Source: Cristatella mucedo
Taxonomy: Eukaryota; Bryozoa; Phylactolaemata; Cristatellidae
DNA length: 64,000 nt
Assembly (NCBI GenBank): GCA_009760855.2
Contig: WPIO01000100.1
Location: 282,501-346,500, forward strand
Direction of reading: 5' to 3'
The position numbers and the translations under genes are program-made. The stretch's first letter is position 1; every line of letters begins with the position of its first letter. The notes under the pieces are model-generated. The model made no database searches, had not been told where the DNA came from, and saw only the letters and a list, made by a program, of their open reading frames with translations. Below are positions 37,018-49,189 of the stretch, one piece after another.

Positions 37018-37697
37018 CTATGCTTACTGGCCTACCGGCATGTGCGATCAGGCGATTGCAGCTGATGCTAAACTCCGCAGCTAGGCTTGTCTGTCGTGAG
37101 CGTCGCAGTTGCCACATTACACCACTTCTCGCCGACCTGCACTGGCTACCAGTGAGGCAACGGATTGACTTCAAGGTTTTGTCGCTCACTTTTAGGTCTC
37201 TTCATTCTATGGCTCCAACCTATCTTTCAGATATACTACCCCATCAGGCCAAGCATCGTACCACCCGCTTTTCAGAATCCAACAGTCTGGAAATACCTCG
37301 TACAAACCTCAAATCCTTTGGAGACCGTGCATTCAGCTCGTATGCTCCCAAGGCCTGGAACTTCCTCCCGACCTGCGTCGGAACATCTCATGACCTGACC
37401 ACATTTAAAAGAAACTTAAAAAACACACCTATTTAGGACAGCATTTAGTGGGTCCCTGTGATTCGTCCTTGATGTGCTTATGCGTGCTGACACTGTGCAT
37501 GCTGCCACTAACCACATTTGCATGCTGACCCTATGCATGTCACCCCTAACCATATTATTCATTTTGTTTGTTTTTCAAGCATGATTTTACTTACTATTCA
37601 ATTGCATATCACTTTGCAGCAAATTTAAAGCGCCTAGAATGAGATTAAGTTCTCTGAGGGCGCTTTATCAAGTGCAATATTATTATTATTATTATTG
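37018..37697 (+). mobile_element. LINE-A 3' fragment
   Basis: LTGLPACAIRRLQLMLNSAA through [19 protein letters not shown] and PKAWNFLPTCVGTS. A one-base shift comes just before the C-terminus (KNTPI instead of KTHLF). UTR, stem-loop and ATT tail follow. Confidence 0.9.
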
Positions 37698-37740
37698 GCA
37701 TTTAACGCGATCTCATAATTGTACAGCACATAAAACGGTC
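37698..37740. repeat. Second copy of the 33902-type core sequence
   Basis: GGCATTTAACGCGATCTC and TAATTGTACAGCACATAAAA match the core of the 33883-33962 inverted repeat with about two differences. Here it directly follows a LINE-A ATT tail and the inverted arms are absent. Confidence 0.85.
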
Positions 37741-38339
37741 AACCAAGATAGCCAACTTCGCAACAGCAATATCGTCCACTACACACAACTGGGTGTTCGC
37801 AATCAAAGGCGGGAAGTATTTGAGTCCAGCTTTGCCGCGTTTACGGCCACATGTCACTGTCCTTTTTAGCAGGTCAATCAGTAAGTCATCCATTTCAGCA
37901 GGCCAGTTAGCCAGAAGAAATGGCTTCCTGAGGATCTATCAGAGCGGGGATATCGTTACGTCTGTTCCTTACGCCGTCACTCTTGATCCGGTCGAATTAA
38001 ATGCATGACCAGAATCAAGCTCTGTATAGATATCACCTACCTCGACCTCAACCTACGCCGTGTCGTCCCTGAGATCGGCATCAGATTTTGTCCGGCTGTG
38101 CGCATGCCCATCTGTAATTCTTTCTTAGATATCTGCTGCATTTTCGAAAGCTAGTGATGAAAAGATAGAACTCTGCTCTTTAGAAACCAAACACTTAGTA
38201 ATGAGGTTCTACACAATATATACTTACATCTCGACAGTGGTCCGACCCCGAATGTACGAAGAGACAATGGCATCTTGAATTTGTATTTGTTCTTACCTAT
38301 ACAAGGCCATGAATACTTCATTATGCAACAAGTCCTTCT
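37741..38339. other. Unassigned DNA
   Basis: No gene or repeat recognised. Confidence 0.4.
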
Positions 38340-38605
38340 CGAGGCTTCTAATCTCACTTGGGCCACCGGCATTGCACTGCAATAGTTTAGGCCCGTCTCA
38401 GTGGGAGACTCTAATATTAATATACACAGGCTGAGATTATCCGAGGAACCACTGAAGTATGGGCTATGTCATGGCTCTTTCAAAATGTATACTCTCTCTT
38501 TGTCGATGTGATTGCCATGCACAATCCAGGATTTCCCTTCGATGTAGATGACACTCAGCTGTACCCTAAAACCCGACTGCTCCTGGCAGCACTTGCTTCG
38601 TTCTT
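38340..38605 (+). mobile_element. LINE-A RT palm relic
   Basis: Degenerate match to the region between motif A and the YADD box: GGCATTGCACTGCAATAG, AGTATGGGCTATGTCATGGC, then GATGTAGATGACACTCAGCTG, in which the Tyr/Phe-Ala-Asp-Asp segment is mutated to a Val-Asp-Asp-like reading. Frames are broken. Confidence 0.65.
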
Positions 38606-38867
38606 GGGTGCTTAGTGTGCTCTAGTTACTTAAGCTTTTGTCATCTATTATCTCACACGTTTCCTTTCCAGTCGATGAGAAGTCTCATATTGCCATTCTT
38701 TAAATGCATTCGTTGTTATGCGGCCATTCCCCCAATGAGGTCGAAACGGACCTGTCAGGGTGTGTTCGTGCATACGAAAGCTGCATTTTGTGGTTGAGGG
38801 CGGTGTTGCTCTGTGGTTTGTGGCCGAAGATACATCTGTCTCGTCACAACACACTATGTAATGTAAT

Positions 38868-40372
38868 GTATCTCCGTCAGTAACTCCACAAAGTCATAAA
38901 GACCATGTGGGTGTTACGCAGGAGAGTTTTGTATAGCGCACTCACAGCCTAAGCGGCTTTCGGTACGCATTCGGTAGCCAACAGACTTCGTCTCACGCAG
39001 CAAAGAGAAAGTGGGAAGCATAGCAGAGTTAGGAGAGCAGTTGAGGTAGTGAGTAGCATAGAAGTAGCAGTTCAGGACCGCTGAAAAAGATGTGCCATAG
39101 TCGGCAGTTGGAGAGTAGATGTCGTTTCGTAAGAATTGTGGAAGCGAGTTCCATAGTCTAGGACCTGCAGAGCTAAAGCTTCTGTCGCCAACTGTCTTTA
39201 AGCGGAGGAATGGGACAGCTAATTTATTGTCCACACAGGACCTGAGGGCGCGAACAGGCTGAAACTGATGTAGCAGTTCAGCTAGGTATGAAGGAGCCAA
39301 GCCGTGGCGGGCCTTGTGGGTCAGCGTAAGAACTTTGCTCCGTATCCTTTGCTCAACCGGCAACCATCCTAGCTCTTCCAGCAAAGGTGACACGTGCTCA
39401 AACCGCTGGGACTTGAAGACCAGCCTTGCAGCCATATTCATAGTCCGCTGTAGTGGCATAATAGCTTTCTTTGGTAGCCCAGCCAAAAGGGAATTACAAT
39501 AATCAAGCCGAGACAGAACTAAAGAGCTAGTTAAATTTTTTACAAGCCACTGTGGGAGACAGCTTCTAATCTTGGATAGGGATCGTATGTGATGGCTAAC
39601 TGTAGAGGCAGTCTTCTGAATGAAGCTTTTGAAATTGAGGCAGCTGTCGAACACGACACCAAGATTACGAGCACGTGGTGAAGGTCGCACAATAGCATCG
39701 CCTATTAGAACAGCAAAGCCTTTTAATCCAGACACACGCTTAGGGTGTCCTATGAGAAGCAGTTCGGTTTTATCGTCATTTAATTTCAGGAAGTTTTCCG
39801 ACATCCAGGATCGAATATCGGCAAGGCAAGCATTCAGTTTCTCAGTTGCTGCAGCAGATTCCGACGGTTTAAATGACAAATACAGCTGAGTATCGTCAGC
39901 ATAGAAGTGATATCCTATTCCATGGGCCTTAATCATTTTTCCCAGAGGTTGCGTATAAACGGAGAACAGCAAGGGACCAAGTACAGACCCTTGAGGGACT
40001 CCACAGGTGACCCTTCTCATGTCTGAGACCTGACCGCCACATGACACGGATTGAACACGATCAGACAAGTATGGTTTAAACCACGCCAGTGCTTCGTCTG
40101 CCAGACCGATTTTTGTTCTCAATCGTTCAAGCAGAACTTCGTGATCAATGGTGTCGAAGGCAGCAGACAGATCTAGCAGAGCTAAGGCAGTGACATTCCC
40201 GTTGTCGTTGCCACGTAGAATGTCATTGTTAACACGGAGGAGAGCAGTTTCAGTAGAGTGCTGCCTCTTGAAACCTGATTGAAATGTTTCTGACATTCCA
40301 TTATTTTCAATATGTTCAACTAGCTGCTTAGCAACAATTTTTTCAAAAATCTTTGATAAGAACACTGTATGT
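38868..40372 (-). mobile_element. LINE-B, 1.5 kb, best-preserved copy
   Basis: 5'-truncated CR1/L2-clade non-LTR retrotransposon. On the minus strand it starts within the FLSKIFEKIVAKQL segment before RT motif A and keeps the rest of the RT and C-terminal domain open. It ends in a UTR (CGGAGATACATTACATTACA) with an ATTAC-type repeat tail. The endonuclease half is absent, so it cannot move on its own. Confidence 0.92.
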
Positions 40373-40392
40373 ACATGTGCTGAGCATGCCAC
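38914..40392 (-). pseudogene. LINE-B reverse transcriptase ORF, 5'-truncated, 492 open codons
   Basis: The RT/C-terminal part of a non-LTR retrotransposon polyprotein, which in an intact element copies element RNA at a nicked target. Counting from the first Met of the open frame, motif A (LLDLSAAFDTIDH) is at residues 72-84, GVPQGSVLGPLLF at 131-143, the catalytic YADD at 164-167, and LNDDKTELLLIG in the later palm/thumb. The first ~10 residues come from flanking DNA, and the true N-terminal endonuclease is missing. No internal stop or frameshift is present, unlike every other RT fragment here, so the copy is young. No promoter or host function is implied. Confidence 0.88.
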
Positions 40393-40874
40393 TGCTGAAT
40401 TGCCTCATTTTAAGGCTGACATCTACTTGGCCGACAACATGACTTGAGTGTCCCTCGCCACATATTTTGAGAAATTGTGTGAGCTAATCGGGCACCATTA
40501 GCCTTTCCAGACGGCCGATCGTGGAGAGACAAGTCGGCAGCCACCGTTCCGGCAACTTCACCACCATTTCTTCTCGCTTGCAGAAAGGGCGTAGCAGAAA
40601 TGGCAGTGAAGTGAGAGAGGACTGAATGCCCAGCCACCGAGCGCCAGCTCTCGATGGCAGCTCATGCTAGTGCTTATTCAGAAAAGTCGTTTGGTTAAGT
40701 AAAGGTCAAGCAAGCACGTGTCACCTTTCGCTAGGACGCTGCTTACTGTACCTGATTTGACACCACTGGCAGCCCGGAGGGTCGTAAGCCCATTGCACCA
40801 GTCTCTCTTCCGCAAACCGAGAGAGAAATTGAGACAGAGGGAGAGGGGAGAGGGGAGAGGGGAGAGAAAGAGAC

Positions 40875-40955
<81 letters not shown>

Positions 40956-41344
40956 AGTTTTGCGATAAATGGGCATGCCACGAGCGAACGGTAGCGCTCT
41001 TCAATTGAGCAGCTGAGCTGCTGCACATGTTAGTGGCCATACACAATTCCAGGAGCTTCAGACGGAAATACGGCAACATAGAAAAGGGGGTACCACTTTT
41101 CAACAATTCGGAAAAGCTCAGCACAACGCCGATCTGCTATTTGATTTCGTTGGACTAAGCAACGTTCCTTAATTAGCTGAAATTCAGTAGGGTATTTTTC
41201 TGAATGTCTCATTTAGGTAGAGCAAGCATCTAGTTCAGCTTTTTGGCCTTCAAGTCTACGATGAGAACATGTCTACTACCCGTCCAGATTGAAAGCAAGT
41301 TTTTTGCATACTAATATACTTACAAGCAATGAGACTAACAAAAG
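40373..41344. other. Unassigned DNA with a GA-rich tract
   Basis: 40818-40955 is GA-rich: a GGGAGAGGGGAGA stretch, then a pure (GA)n run at about 40880-40946. No gene seen. Confidence 0.5.
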
Positions 41345-42660
41345 ATGACCCCTAAGGGACCTTAGTTATATAGTGCTGCTATAAGATCAAGCAAAACAAG
41401 CTGAGAGACTTTACCTTGGTCTGCATTCGTGAGAAGGTCATGATACACCCGAAGCAATGCTAACTCAGTGGAATGATTAGCTCTGAAACCAAAGTGGAAC
41501 TTACTTGCTAGGTTTGAAGTTTCAGTGCACGATTTTAGCTATTTTGCCACTACTCGTTCTAGTGTCTTAGATGGGAACATCAGTAGGGGGACTGGGCGGA
41601 AGTTGCTCAAGTTTTCTCGGTCTAGTGTTGCTTTCTTAACAAGTGGCCTAACAACAGCCTTTTTGGCAGGTGCAGGGACAAGACCTGAGGATAAGAAATT
41701 TATTAAGTTAATAGTGCATAGCAGCAGCTGATCTACACACCATAGAAGTAGGACAGTGGAAATAGGATCTGTGGGGGCTAGTAGTCTTCATTGACTGAGT
41801 GAGAAATTTTAGAATGACGTTGAGGTCACTCGTGGCGGCCTTGAACACTGATTTTGAGGCGCTGAATGGGATTAAAGGAGAAGAATTAAGACGTTACTGA
41901 GGAACATGAGTCCAGTGGGAACGCTGATAACTTAGGGGTGGACTCTCTGATCTTGTCTATATTGCAGACAAAGAAGCTAGAGAAGCGATCAGCTAGATCA
42001 CTACAAGGATCACTAGGTAAGGAGCTAGCATAGGAGCGGTTGAGAAGATGGTTGATGGTAGACAGTAGCATTTTTGTACTGTGCATCTTTGATTCAACAA
42101 TATTTTTTTTATAGAAGCTAGGTTTGGTCTTCGCTAGGATATATTGTTAGGATCGACAGTAATCATCGCATGCTTGCCGATGGAAAGTCAGTCCTGATCT
42201 TGTGTATGCTTTCTCGAGCTTGTGTTTAATAGGCCTAGTTAGTTTAATTTCTGTGGTAAATCATAAGCCATCTGGGTGATGGTGAATAGTATGTATCTCT
42301 AGAGGTGCAAATCCTTCAAGAGTTTCTGCTAATGTCGTGTTGTAGCATCCTAACAATCATGGCAGTTCAGATGGAGGATTGAGCAGCATCGACTAAAAAG
42401 ATACTTTGCCGCGAACACCATTAGTGTCGATAGTCTTAATTTTTCATGTATCGCAGATGATTGTGAATGCAAGCTAGGCAAACACTGCCGACTGAACGAG
42501 ATCATCCGAATGTCCCCAGATAAGCACAATTTGGTAATAATCCGACACGAGAGCGTGCAACTATTGGAGAATATTTGATCAAGTGTTTGACTCTTGTTTT
42601 TAAAAGGGTCAGGCGCATGAGCCATAAGAGAAAATGAGTCTGTCATTGCTCAAAATCGGG
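41345..42660 (-). mobile_element. LINE-A 5' RT/linker relic
   Basis: On the minus strand: endonuclease-to-RT linker peptides such as SDPCSDLADRFSSFFVCNID at about 41950-42030, then broken RT N-terminal blocks equivalent to KATLDQENLSNYRPVSLLPF and the LYHDL/ALLDL region. Many stops. This is the only stretch in the window covering the part upstream of the RT besides 49190. Confidence 0.72.
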
Positions 42661-42814
42661 AACGTAAGGTGTCAAATAAGTCTTCAAAATGAATCTTAAA
42701 ATTTCCCGGAACGAGGCTCTGACAGGATGTCTGAAACGATACAACCACCTTAGCCGCGATGCAGCAGTCATGCAAGCTAGTATTACCACTATTCAGCCCA
42801 TATTTTTTCTTTCC

Positions 42815-42883
42815 TGTTCCTGTGAAATGCCTAGAAAGATGTGTTAGCTTAAGGCGTTATATTAGTGTATCGTTATTTTATTA
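42815..42883 (+). mobile_element. LINE-A tail with altered stem
   Basis: AATGCC (42826-42831) can pair fully with GGCGTT (42853-42858) using one G-T wobble, replacing the usual AGCGCC/GGCGCT. Confidence 0.65.
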
Positions 42884-43302
42884 GCACAGTAAGCTGACCC
42901 ATGAATACGCTGACAATGCATTCTAAGGACTGAAAGTCGTAGATCAGTCAGTCCTTTCACTGGTTTGCACGATTTTCGCATCTTGAGAATAAGAGGACCT
43001 ATCTTCTGAGAGGTGAATCATGATGAAGGACATGCAGAAAGAAAGATATTAAATCATTGCGTAGATCCTCTTACCTTGCGAATGTCAGCAGAAAGCCAAA
43101 AAGAAGCCAATTAACTTGACATATGAAGTGGTGGTATACCTGAAAGTTCTGCACAGCCAAAATATAGTCGAGGTACGTTGAAGCCTCCGAAATGCGAATG
43201 TGGGGGCAAGAAACAACTTCATCGTTGTGCTAACAAGACAAATATAATGCACTGTTTCTGTTAAATTCTAGCACGACAAAGCACAGCTTTCGCTTAACTT
43301 GG

Positions 43303-44229
43303 CTTTGGAAAGGCTGACTCTCAAGATTGGCTCTGCCAGCATATCTCCAGTTGAATCAGCTCGAAATCTAGGTGTCATATTCCAAAGCGACCTCTCGTTA
43401 GACGACCATATCAGCTCCACAGTCAAATCCGCCTATTTTCAGCTTCATAACATTGCTAAAATTATGGCTTGTTTAGATAAGGATACCACGTCCAAGTTGG
43501 TCCATGCATTCGTGACATCTCGTCTCGACTTCTGCAACTCACTGCTTACTGGCCTACCAGCATGTGCGATCAGGCGATTGCAGCTGGTGCAAAACTCGGC
43601 AGCTAGGCTTGTCTGTCGTGAGCGTCGCAGTTGCCACATTACTCCACTTCTCGCCGACCTGCACTGGCTACCAATCAAGCAACGGATTGACTTCAAGGTT
43701 TTGTCCCTCACTTTTAGGTCCCTTCATTCAATGGCTCCAGCCTATCTGTCAGATATACTACCCCATCAGGCCAAGCATCGTACCACCCGCTTTTCGGAAT
43801 CCAACAGTCTGGAAATACCTCATACAAACCTTAAATCCTTTGGAGACCGTGCATTTAGTTCATATGCTCCCAAAGCCTGGAACTCCCTCCCGACCTGCGT
43901 CGGAACATCCCCTGACCTGACCACATTTAAAAGGAACCTAAAAACACACCTATTTAGGACAGCATTTAGTGGGTCCCTGTGATTCGTCCTTGATGTGCTT
44001 ATGCGTGCTGACACTGTGCATGCTGCCACTGACCACATTTGCATGCTGACCCTATGCATGTCACCCCTAACCATATTATTCATTTCGTTTGTTTTTTTCA
44101 AGCATGATTTTACTTACCATTCAATGGCATTTCACTTTACAGCAAATGTAAAGCGCCTAGAGAGAGAGAGAGATTAAGTTCTCTGAGGGCGCTTTATCAA
44201 GTGAATTATTATTATTATTATAATTATTA
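43303..44229 (+). mobile_element. LINE-A, 0.93 kb with intact C-terminal ORF
   Basis: Open frame 43299-43982 (about 225 codons of LINE-A): ERLTLKIGSASISP, NLGVIFQSDLSLDDHISS, LPACAIRRLQLVQNSAARLV, LHWLPIKQRIDF, C-terminus LFRTAFSGSL. UTR and tail follow. The inner hairpin arm is slightly expanded (four extra GA units at 44159-44172). It lacks RT motifs and is 5'-truncated. Confidence 0.92.
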
Positions 44230-44336
44230 ACGGATCAGCAGTGGCTTTTAAGACGAAGCTGTTTCAAGCACAGGCTTGAACGCCACATTAAGAATGGACC
44301 GAGGACAATCTAATCAATTTAAAAAAATGTCTTCGA

Positions 44337-45060
44337 CTTTACACCCTTTGTTTTTATCTCTCCCAGCCATCCAGCACATAGTATTCTCTACACACCCTTG
44401 CTGCATGTATTGATGACATCCGCAAGTGGATGGCAACAAACTTTCTTAAATTAAATGACGATAACTTAATAGTTATGAGAAAAAAAAGTGTGATTCAGGA
44501 AGTGGCAAGCCTGACACTAAAAATCGGCACCACCAGCATATCTCCTGTTAAATTTGCATGTAATCTAGGCGTCCTATTCCAAAGTGATCTTTCATTAGAC
44601 GTCACCACATCAGCTCCACAATCAAGTATGCTTGCTTGCAGTTACATAGCATTGCTAAAATTCAGGCTTGTTTAGATAGGGATAAATCTAAATTGGCCTA
44701 TGCATTTGTGACATTCCTTCTTGACTTCTGTAACTCACTGCTTACCGTTCTACTGGCCGGTGCAATCAGGGGCTTACAGCTGATGCAAAACTCTGCAATC
44801 AGGCTTGTCTGTCGTGAGTTTCTCAGTTGCCACGTCACACCACTTTTCGCCGACCTGCACTGGCTTCCAATCAAGCAGCGAACCGACTTTTAGGTGTTGC
44901 CACTTACTTTTAGGTCTCTTCATTCTCTGGCTCAAGCCTAACTATCAGAACTACTTCCCCACCAGGCGAAGAATAGTTCGACTAGCTGTTATTACTTAAA
45001 TCGTTCAGCCATACCTCGTCGAAACTCAAAACCGTTGGGGGTAAAAATAAGGCTCTGTGT
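44337..45060 (+). mobile_element. LINE-A fragment, degenerate
   Basis: Starts near the FDPSQPSS-equivalent region, then WMATNFLKLNDDN, NLGVLFQSDLSLD and NSLLTVLLAGAIRGLQLMQN with frameshifts. The 3' UTR is missing. Confidence 0.8.
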
Positions 45061-45588
45061 AATGTGCTACAGTAGAAGAGACAATCCAGAAACCGGTGGC
45101 CTCTAAGCCTGGCTAGACAAGCGAGGTAATAAAGAATCGTGGTGGGACGAAGTCGCTATTACCACATTTATACCGGCAGCATATGTGCTTGTTTTTGGGC
45201 AGGCAATATATATGTTCACATGCTTTGCGTAACTTGATATGCCAAGAATTACGCTGCAGGCAAAGGAGCAGGCGAAGAGTGCGGAAAAAGCCAAGATAGT
45301 AGAACAAGTGGGCAAGAGAGAGAGCTGATATAATATTCTGCATTTCAGAAAATAGGTGGAAGGTCAGCAGCTAGCCGTGTGCAGCTGTAATGCAGTCTTC
45401 ACGGCTTAACACAGCTGCAAAGGACAGATGCATGCATTAGCCCCATTTTTGATGCCGAAACTGCGAAGCACATAAATGCGATGGCCATTTGTGGACGGAT
45501 ATCGATGCTTACTCTCAATAAACAGCCCCAGCTGTTCGTATTTTGATGTGGAGGTAGCACCGAGAAAAGAAGCCCAGATGAGACCTCG
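45061..45588. other. Unassigned spacer
   Basis: No gene or repeat recognised. Confidence 0.4.
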
Positions 45589-45655
45589 CATTTAGTTCTT
45601 ATGCTTCCAAAGCTTAGAACTCACGTCGCAACATCCCCTGACGTGACGACATTTA
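45589..45655 (+). mobile_element. LINE-A short ORF piece
   Basis: GCATTTAGTTCTTATGCTTC through AACATCCCCTGACGTGACG equals the FSSYASKAxNS...TSPDxTTF segment. It joins directly to an inverted LINE-A tail. Confidence 0.75.
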
Positions 45656-46262
45656 ATAATAATAACAATAATAATAATAATGCACTTTATAAAGCGCCCT
45701 CAGAGAAATCAATCTCTTTCTAGGCGTTTTAAATTTGCTGCAAAGGAAAAACGCGATTGAATGGCGAGTAATTTCATGCTTGATGCGAGTAGTATAATGC
45801 AGTATAATAAGTAGTATAATGCATGCTTGATAAACACGAGTAACATAGTTAGGGGTGACATGCACAGTGTCAGCACGTGTAAGCGCATACAGGACGAATC
45901 GCAGGGACCCACTAAATGCTGTCCTAAATAGGTGCGTTCTTAAGTTCTTTTGAAATGTGGTCAAGTCAGGAGATGTCGTGACGCAAGACGGGAGTGAGTT
46001 CCAGGCTTTGGGAGCATACGAACTAAATGCAGTCTCCAAAGGATTTGAGGTTTGTACGAAGTATTGGTAAACAGTTAGCATCCAAAAAGTGGGCGGTACG
46101 ATGCTTGGCCTGGTGGGGGAGTATATTTAATAGATATACTGGAGCCAAAGAATGAAGTGACCTAAAAGCGAGCGACAAAACCTTGAAGTCAATCCGTTGC
46201 TTGACTGGGAGCCAGTGCAGGTCGGGGAGAAGTGGTGTGATGTGGCAACTGCAACGCTCACA
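45656..46262 (-). mobile_element. LINE-A 3' fragment
   Basis: ATT tail (45656-45681), stem-loop, UTR with a small local duplication around 45785-45830 (AGTATAATGCAG repeated), and C-terminal ORF in broken frames. Confidence 0.85.
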
Positions 46263-47075
46263 CTTTGTCCTTTTAGTACTCGATGCTGTTGTGCGACCGT
46301 CACCGTGTGCTCGAAATTTAGGTGTCGCCCTCTAAAGCTGCCAAAATTTGAAAGCTTCGCTTAAGCCGACTGCTTCCGCAGTTAGCCATCACGTTCGGTC
46401 CTTAACTAAGACTATGAACTGTCTCCAACGGTGGCTTGCTAATAGTTTATCTAGCTCCCTGGTTCTGTCTGGCTAGATTATTTAAATTCCATTTGGCTGG
46501 GCTACCTAAAACGTCAGTACGCAGCAGCCGGGGATAAATATGGCTGCAATGCTAGTCTAAAAATCCAAAGGGTTTGATCATGTATCCTCTCGGTGGAAGG
46601 AGCTTCAATCACTCCCGGTTGATCAGCGAATAGAGTTCTTATGCTTACCCACAAGGCCCACCAAGGCTTGGCTCCTTCATACCTAGCTGCACTACTGCAC
46701 CGTTTTCAGCCTCCTTGTGCCCGAGGTCTTCCCTGGACAATAAATTAGCTGTTACAGAAGCTTTTAGTCTGTGTTTCCGATACTGGGGAACTCATTTCTA
46801 CAATTCTTACTCAACGACATCTACTCTCCTGCTGCCGACTATGGCACATGCTTTTCAGCCGTCCTGAGCTGAAATACCAATGCTACTCACTGCCTCAACT
46901 GCTATTCTGACTCCGCTCTGTTTCTCACTTTCTCTTTGTTGCGTGAGATGAAGTCTGTTGGTTACCGAATGTGTACCGAAAGCCGCTAAGCCTTTGAGTT
47001 AGCTTTACCTCTCCTACATTAAACCCACATAGTTTTTGTGGCGCTTTAGAGTTACAGACTGAGATAAATAACATG
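46263..47075 (+). mobile_element. LINE-B fragment, degenerate
   Basis: DNA-level match from the RNLGV-equivalent (CTCGAAATTTAGGTGTCG) through TTGGCTGGGCTACCTAAAAC, CTTGGCTCCTTCATACCTAG, the C-terminal region and UTR (GAGTTACAGACTGAGATAAA). Confidence 0.8.
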
Positions 47076-47367
47076 AAATCAGAAGGATAAGCTTAGTATC
47101 CAGTCACAATGCAGCGGATATGAACTGCGATCCTTTGTACTTGCAACAGGCAGCTTACAGCAACGTGTACCCACATTGAAGTACACGAGATTGTGTTCGA
47201 CCGACAGTACTGACATTATTTACATTTATTGCGATTAGCTTTTGTTTCCCACTACTAACCTAAATATAGGACCTTATTCAGCTGGGAGAAACGGATCACT
47301 CGACGAGCTCTCGGCAATCTAGCTGAAAAATTACCAGCGCTACAGCTTACGCATTATGCCCGCCCAT

Positions 47368-47575
47368 AAGTAATGATAACAAATTTTTTATGGCGCCCTC
47401 AGATCACTCAATCTCTTTCTAGGCACTTCACATTTGCTGCAAAGAAAGCAAGATCACACCGTTAGTGGTAGCATGCTCAATGAACAAGCATAACATGGTT
47501 AGAGACGACGTGCAGACGGTCAGCATGCAAATATGGTTAGTGGGTGCATGTACACTGTCAGCAGGCATAAGCTGT
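47368..47575 (-). mobile_element. LINE-A 3' UTR fragment
   Basis: TATGGCGCCCTCAGATCAC, TCTAGGCACTTCACATTTGC, then UTR to GTCAGCAGGCATAAGC. Confidence 0.8.
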
Positions 47576-48582
47576 AAGAGAGTCAATCAATACCCGTGGG
47601 GTTAACGAGATGCGAGGTATCAAGCATGCAAAAGCAAGCAACTATAATGCTTAAGCCAGCATGCTAAAGCCTACATAAAGTCACTTATTACCAGCAGTTA
47701 ATGAGATCTCTGACAGGTAACAAGCGCTGAATCATGCATACCAAGCACATCGAACAAAAAATGACAAGTTCACTTGTGCCCAGGGACGGCTGACCTATGT
47801 TTGTGTTTTGTATGCTTGTCTAAGCATGATATCGTGTATTTCTTTAACTTGCGGTTATTACGTCAGTCCCCTGTAGCAAGCTGTAAAGCGCCCGGAAAGA
47901 GATTTAGTTTTCATAAGGGCCCTGCACCAACGACCGATAATTAAAATTCCTATTCTAGATAGATTTCTAGTTCTCTAGTTTAGGGAGCTATATAAGTGCC
48001 TTATTATAATTATAATTATTATTAATCCGTACAGCTGCTCTCATAATTTATTGCGCGGCTCTCAAATCTTGTTCGAACGACGCGTTCTCTGCTGCCTACC
48101 GATCGCCCACCGATTGATCCTTCGATCGAGCCTCGGCTTCGGTGCAGAAAATCATCCAGCGCAGTAAACGCCGACGTACGGAGTAATGGCGACGTTGCGG
48201 AGCTAGCTACGGATGTACCAACGCATGCACGCTGGTGCGAGAGCACTCTCGCCCACCGGCTTTGCACAAACACGTCTGCACGCGAAAAATGTAAACACGA
48301 CAGAATGGTTCGCCTGAATCGCGACAAGCTAAAAACGCGCCATGCGGACATCGTCGCTCTGCTCTGGCGGGTCGAGTCGTAAAGTACTTTTCGGGAAACT
48401 TCCGCACAACTATATTTTTATCTTGCGTAGCAAAATTTTTACATAGGGTAAAAGATCAGCAATATTTTCACGTATGCGGCTAGACCCGCAATTATAGCAA
48501 AATTATATTGCAAAATCATGAATTGGGGCGGCCCAGGATGCTGCCCAGCAATAGCATGGCGGCAGAGCTTAGCTCGGCCACT
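47576..48582. other. Unassigned DNA with a LINE-A tail relic
   Basis: 47866-47935 (plus) is a diverged LINE-A tail (AAAGCGCCCGGAAAGAGATT). 48000-48022 is TTA-rich. Nothing else recognised. Confidence 0.45.
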
Positions 48583-48586
48583 ATAC

Positions 48587-48650
<64 letters not shown>

Positions 48651-48720
48651 TTATTTTCTATATAATTATTATATTACATATATATATATTATATATATAT
48701 ACATATATATATATATATTA
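48583..48720. repeat. (AT)n-rich tract with ATAC/ATTAT variants
   Basis: (CATA)n then a pure AT run at 48598-48641, followed by imperfect AT to 48720. Confidence 0.95.
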
Positions 48721-48881
48721 TGTGAACTGGTTTATTGTGTAAACTGGCTTATTTGTATGACCTGTTTAAAGCTAATCTGTTGTTTGACCGTAGCTTCGTA
48801 AGAAATTACGTGCCCATGGACATCTAAACGCTTATTGCCGCGGGCTGCTGGGTCTCCCACGCCGGCGGTGGTGTTAGCTAT

Positions 48882-49016
48882 CATTAATTTATATAGCGCC
48901 CCAAGAGAACTTAATCTCTATTCAGGCGCTACACATATGCCTAGGGGCTCGAGCCCACGACCTCAGTCGGACCTTGGTCGGAGCGAGCACCTTAACTGCT
49001 AGATCAAACCAGCTCG
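48882..49016 (-). mobile_element. SINE-1, full length
   Basis: On the minus strand: GAGCTGGTTTGATCTAGCAG, GGGCTCGAGCCCC, GTAGCGCCTGAATAGAGATT and GGGGCGCTATATAAAT. Confidence 0.88.
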
Positions 49017-49189
49017 GCGTGCCGGCGGCTAGTCACCTGCATGTTGGTTATAATCGAGCGCACGTATTATCGCTTCGTCATTGTAGTTCAAATGAATTTC
49101 TATATGTTACTATTGCTAAGATTCTTAACTATGGATTAACAAAAGAAAGCACCCCGGAGCCACTGCGGAGACCGGGGCCGCCAGCTTAG

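Noticed and set aside
32894-44229. CRISPR-like array suggested by regularly recurring similar sequences
   Set aside because: The recurring units are LINE-A and SINE copies of different length and orientation in a eukaryotic genome; no short repeat-spacer structure.
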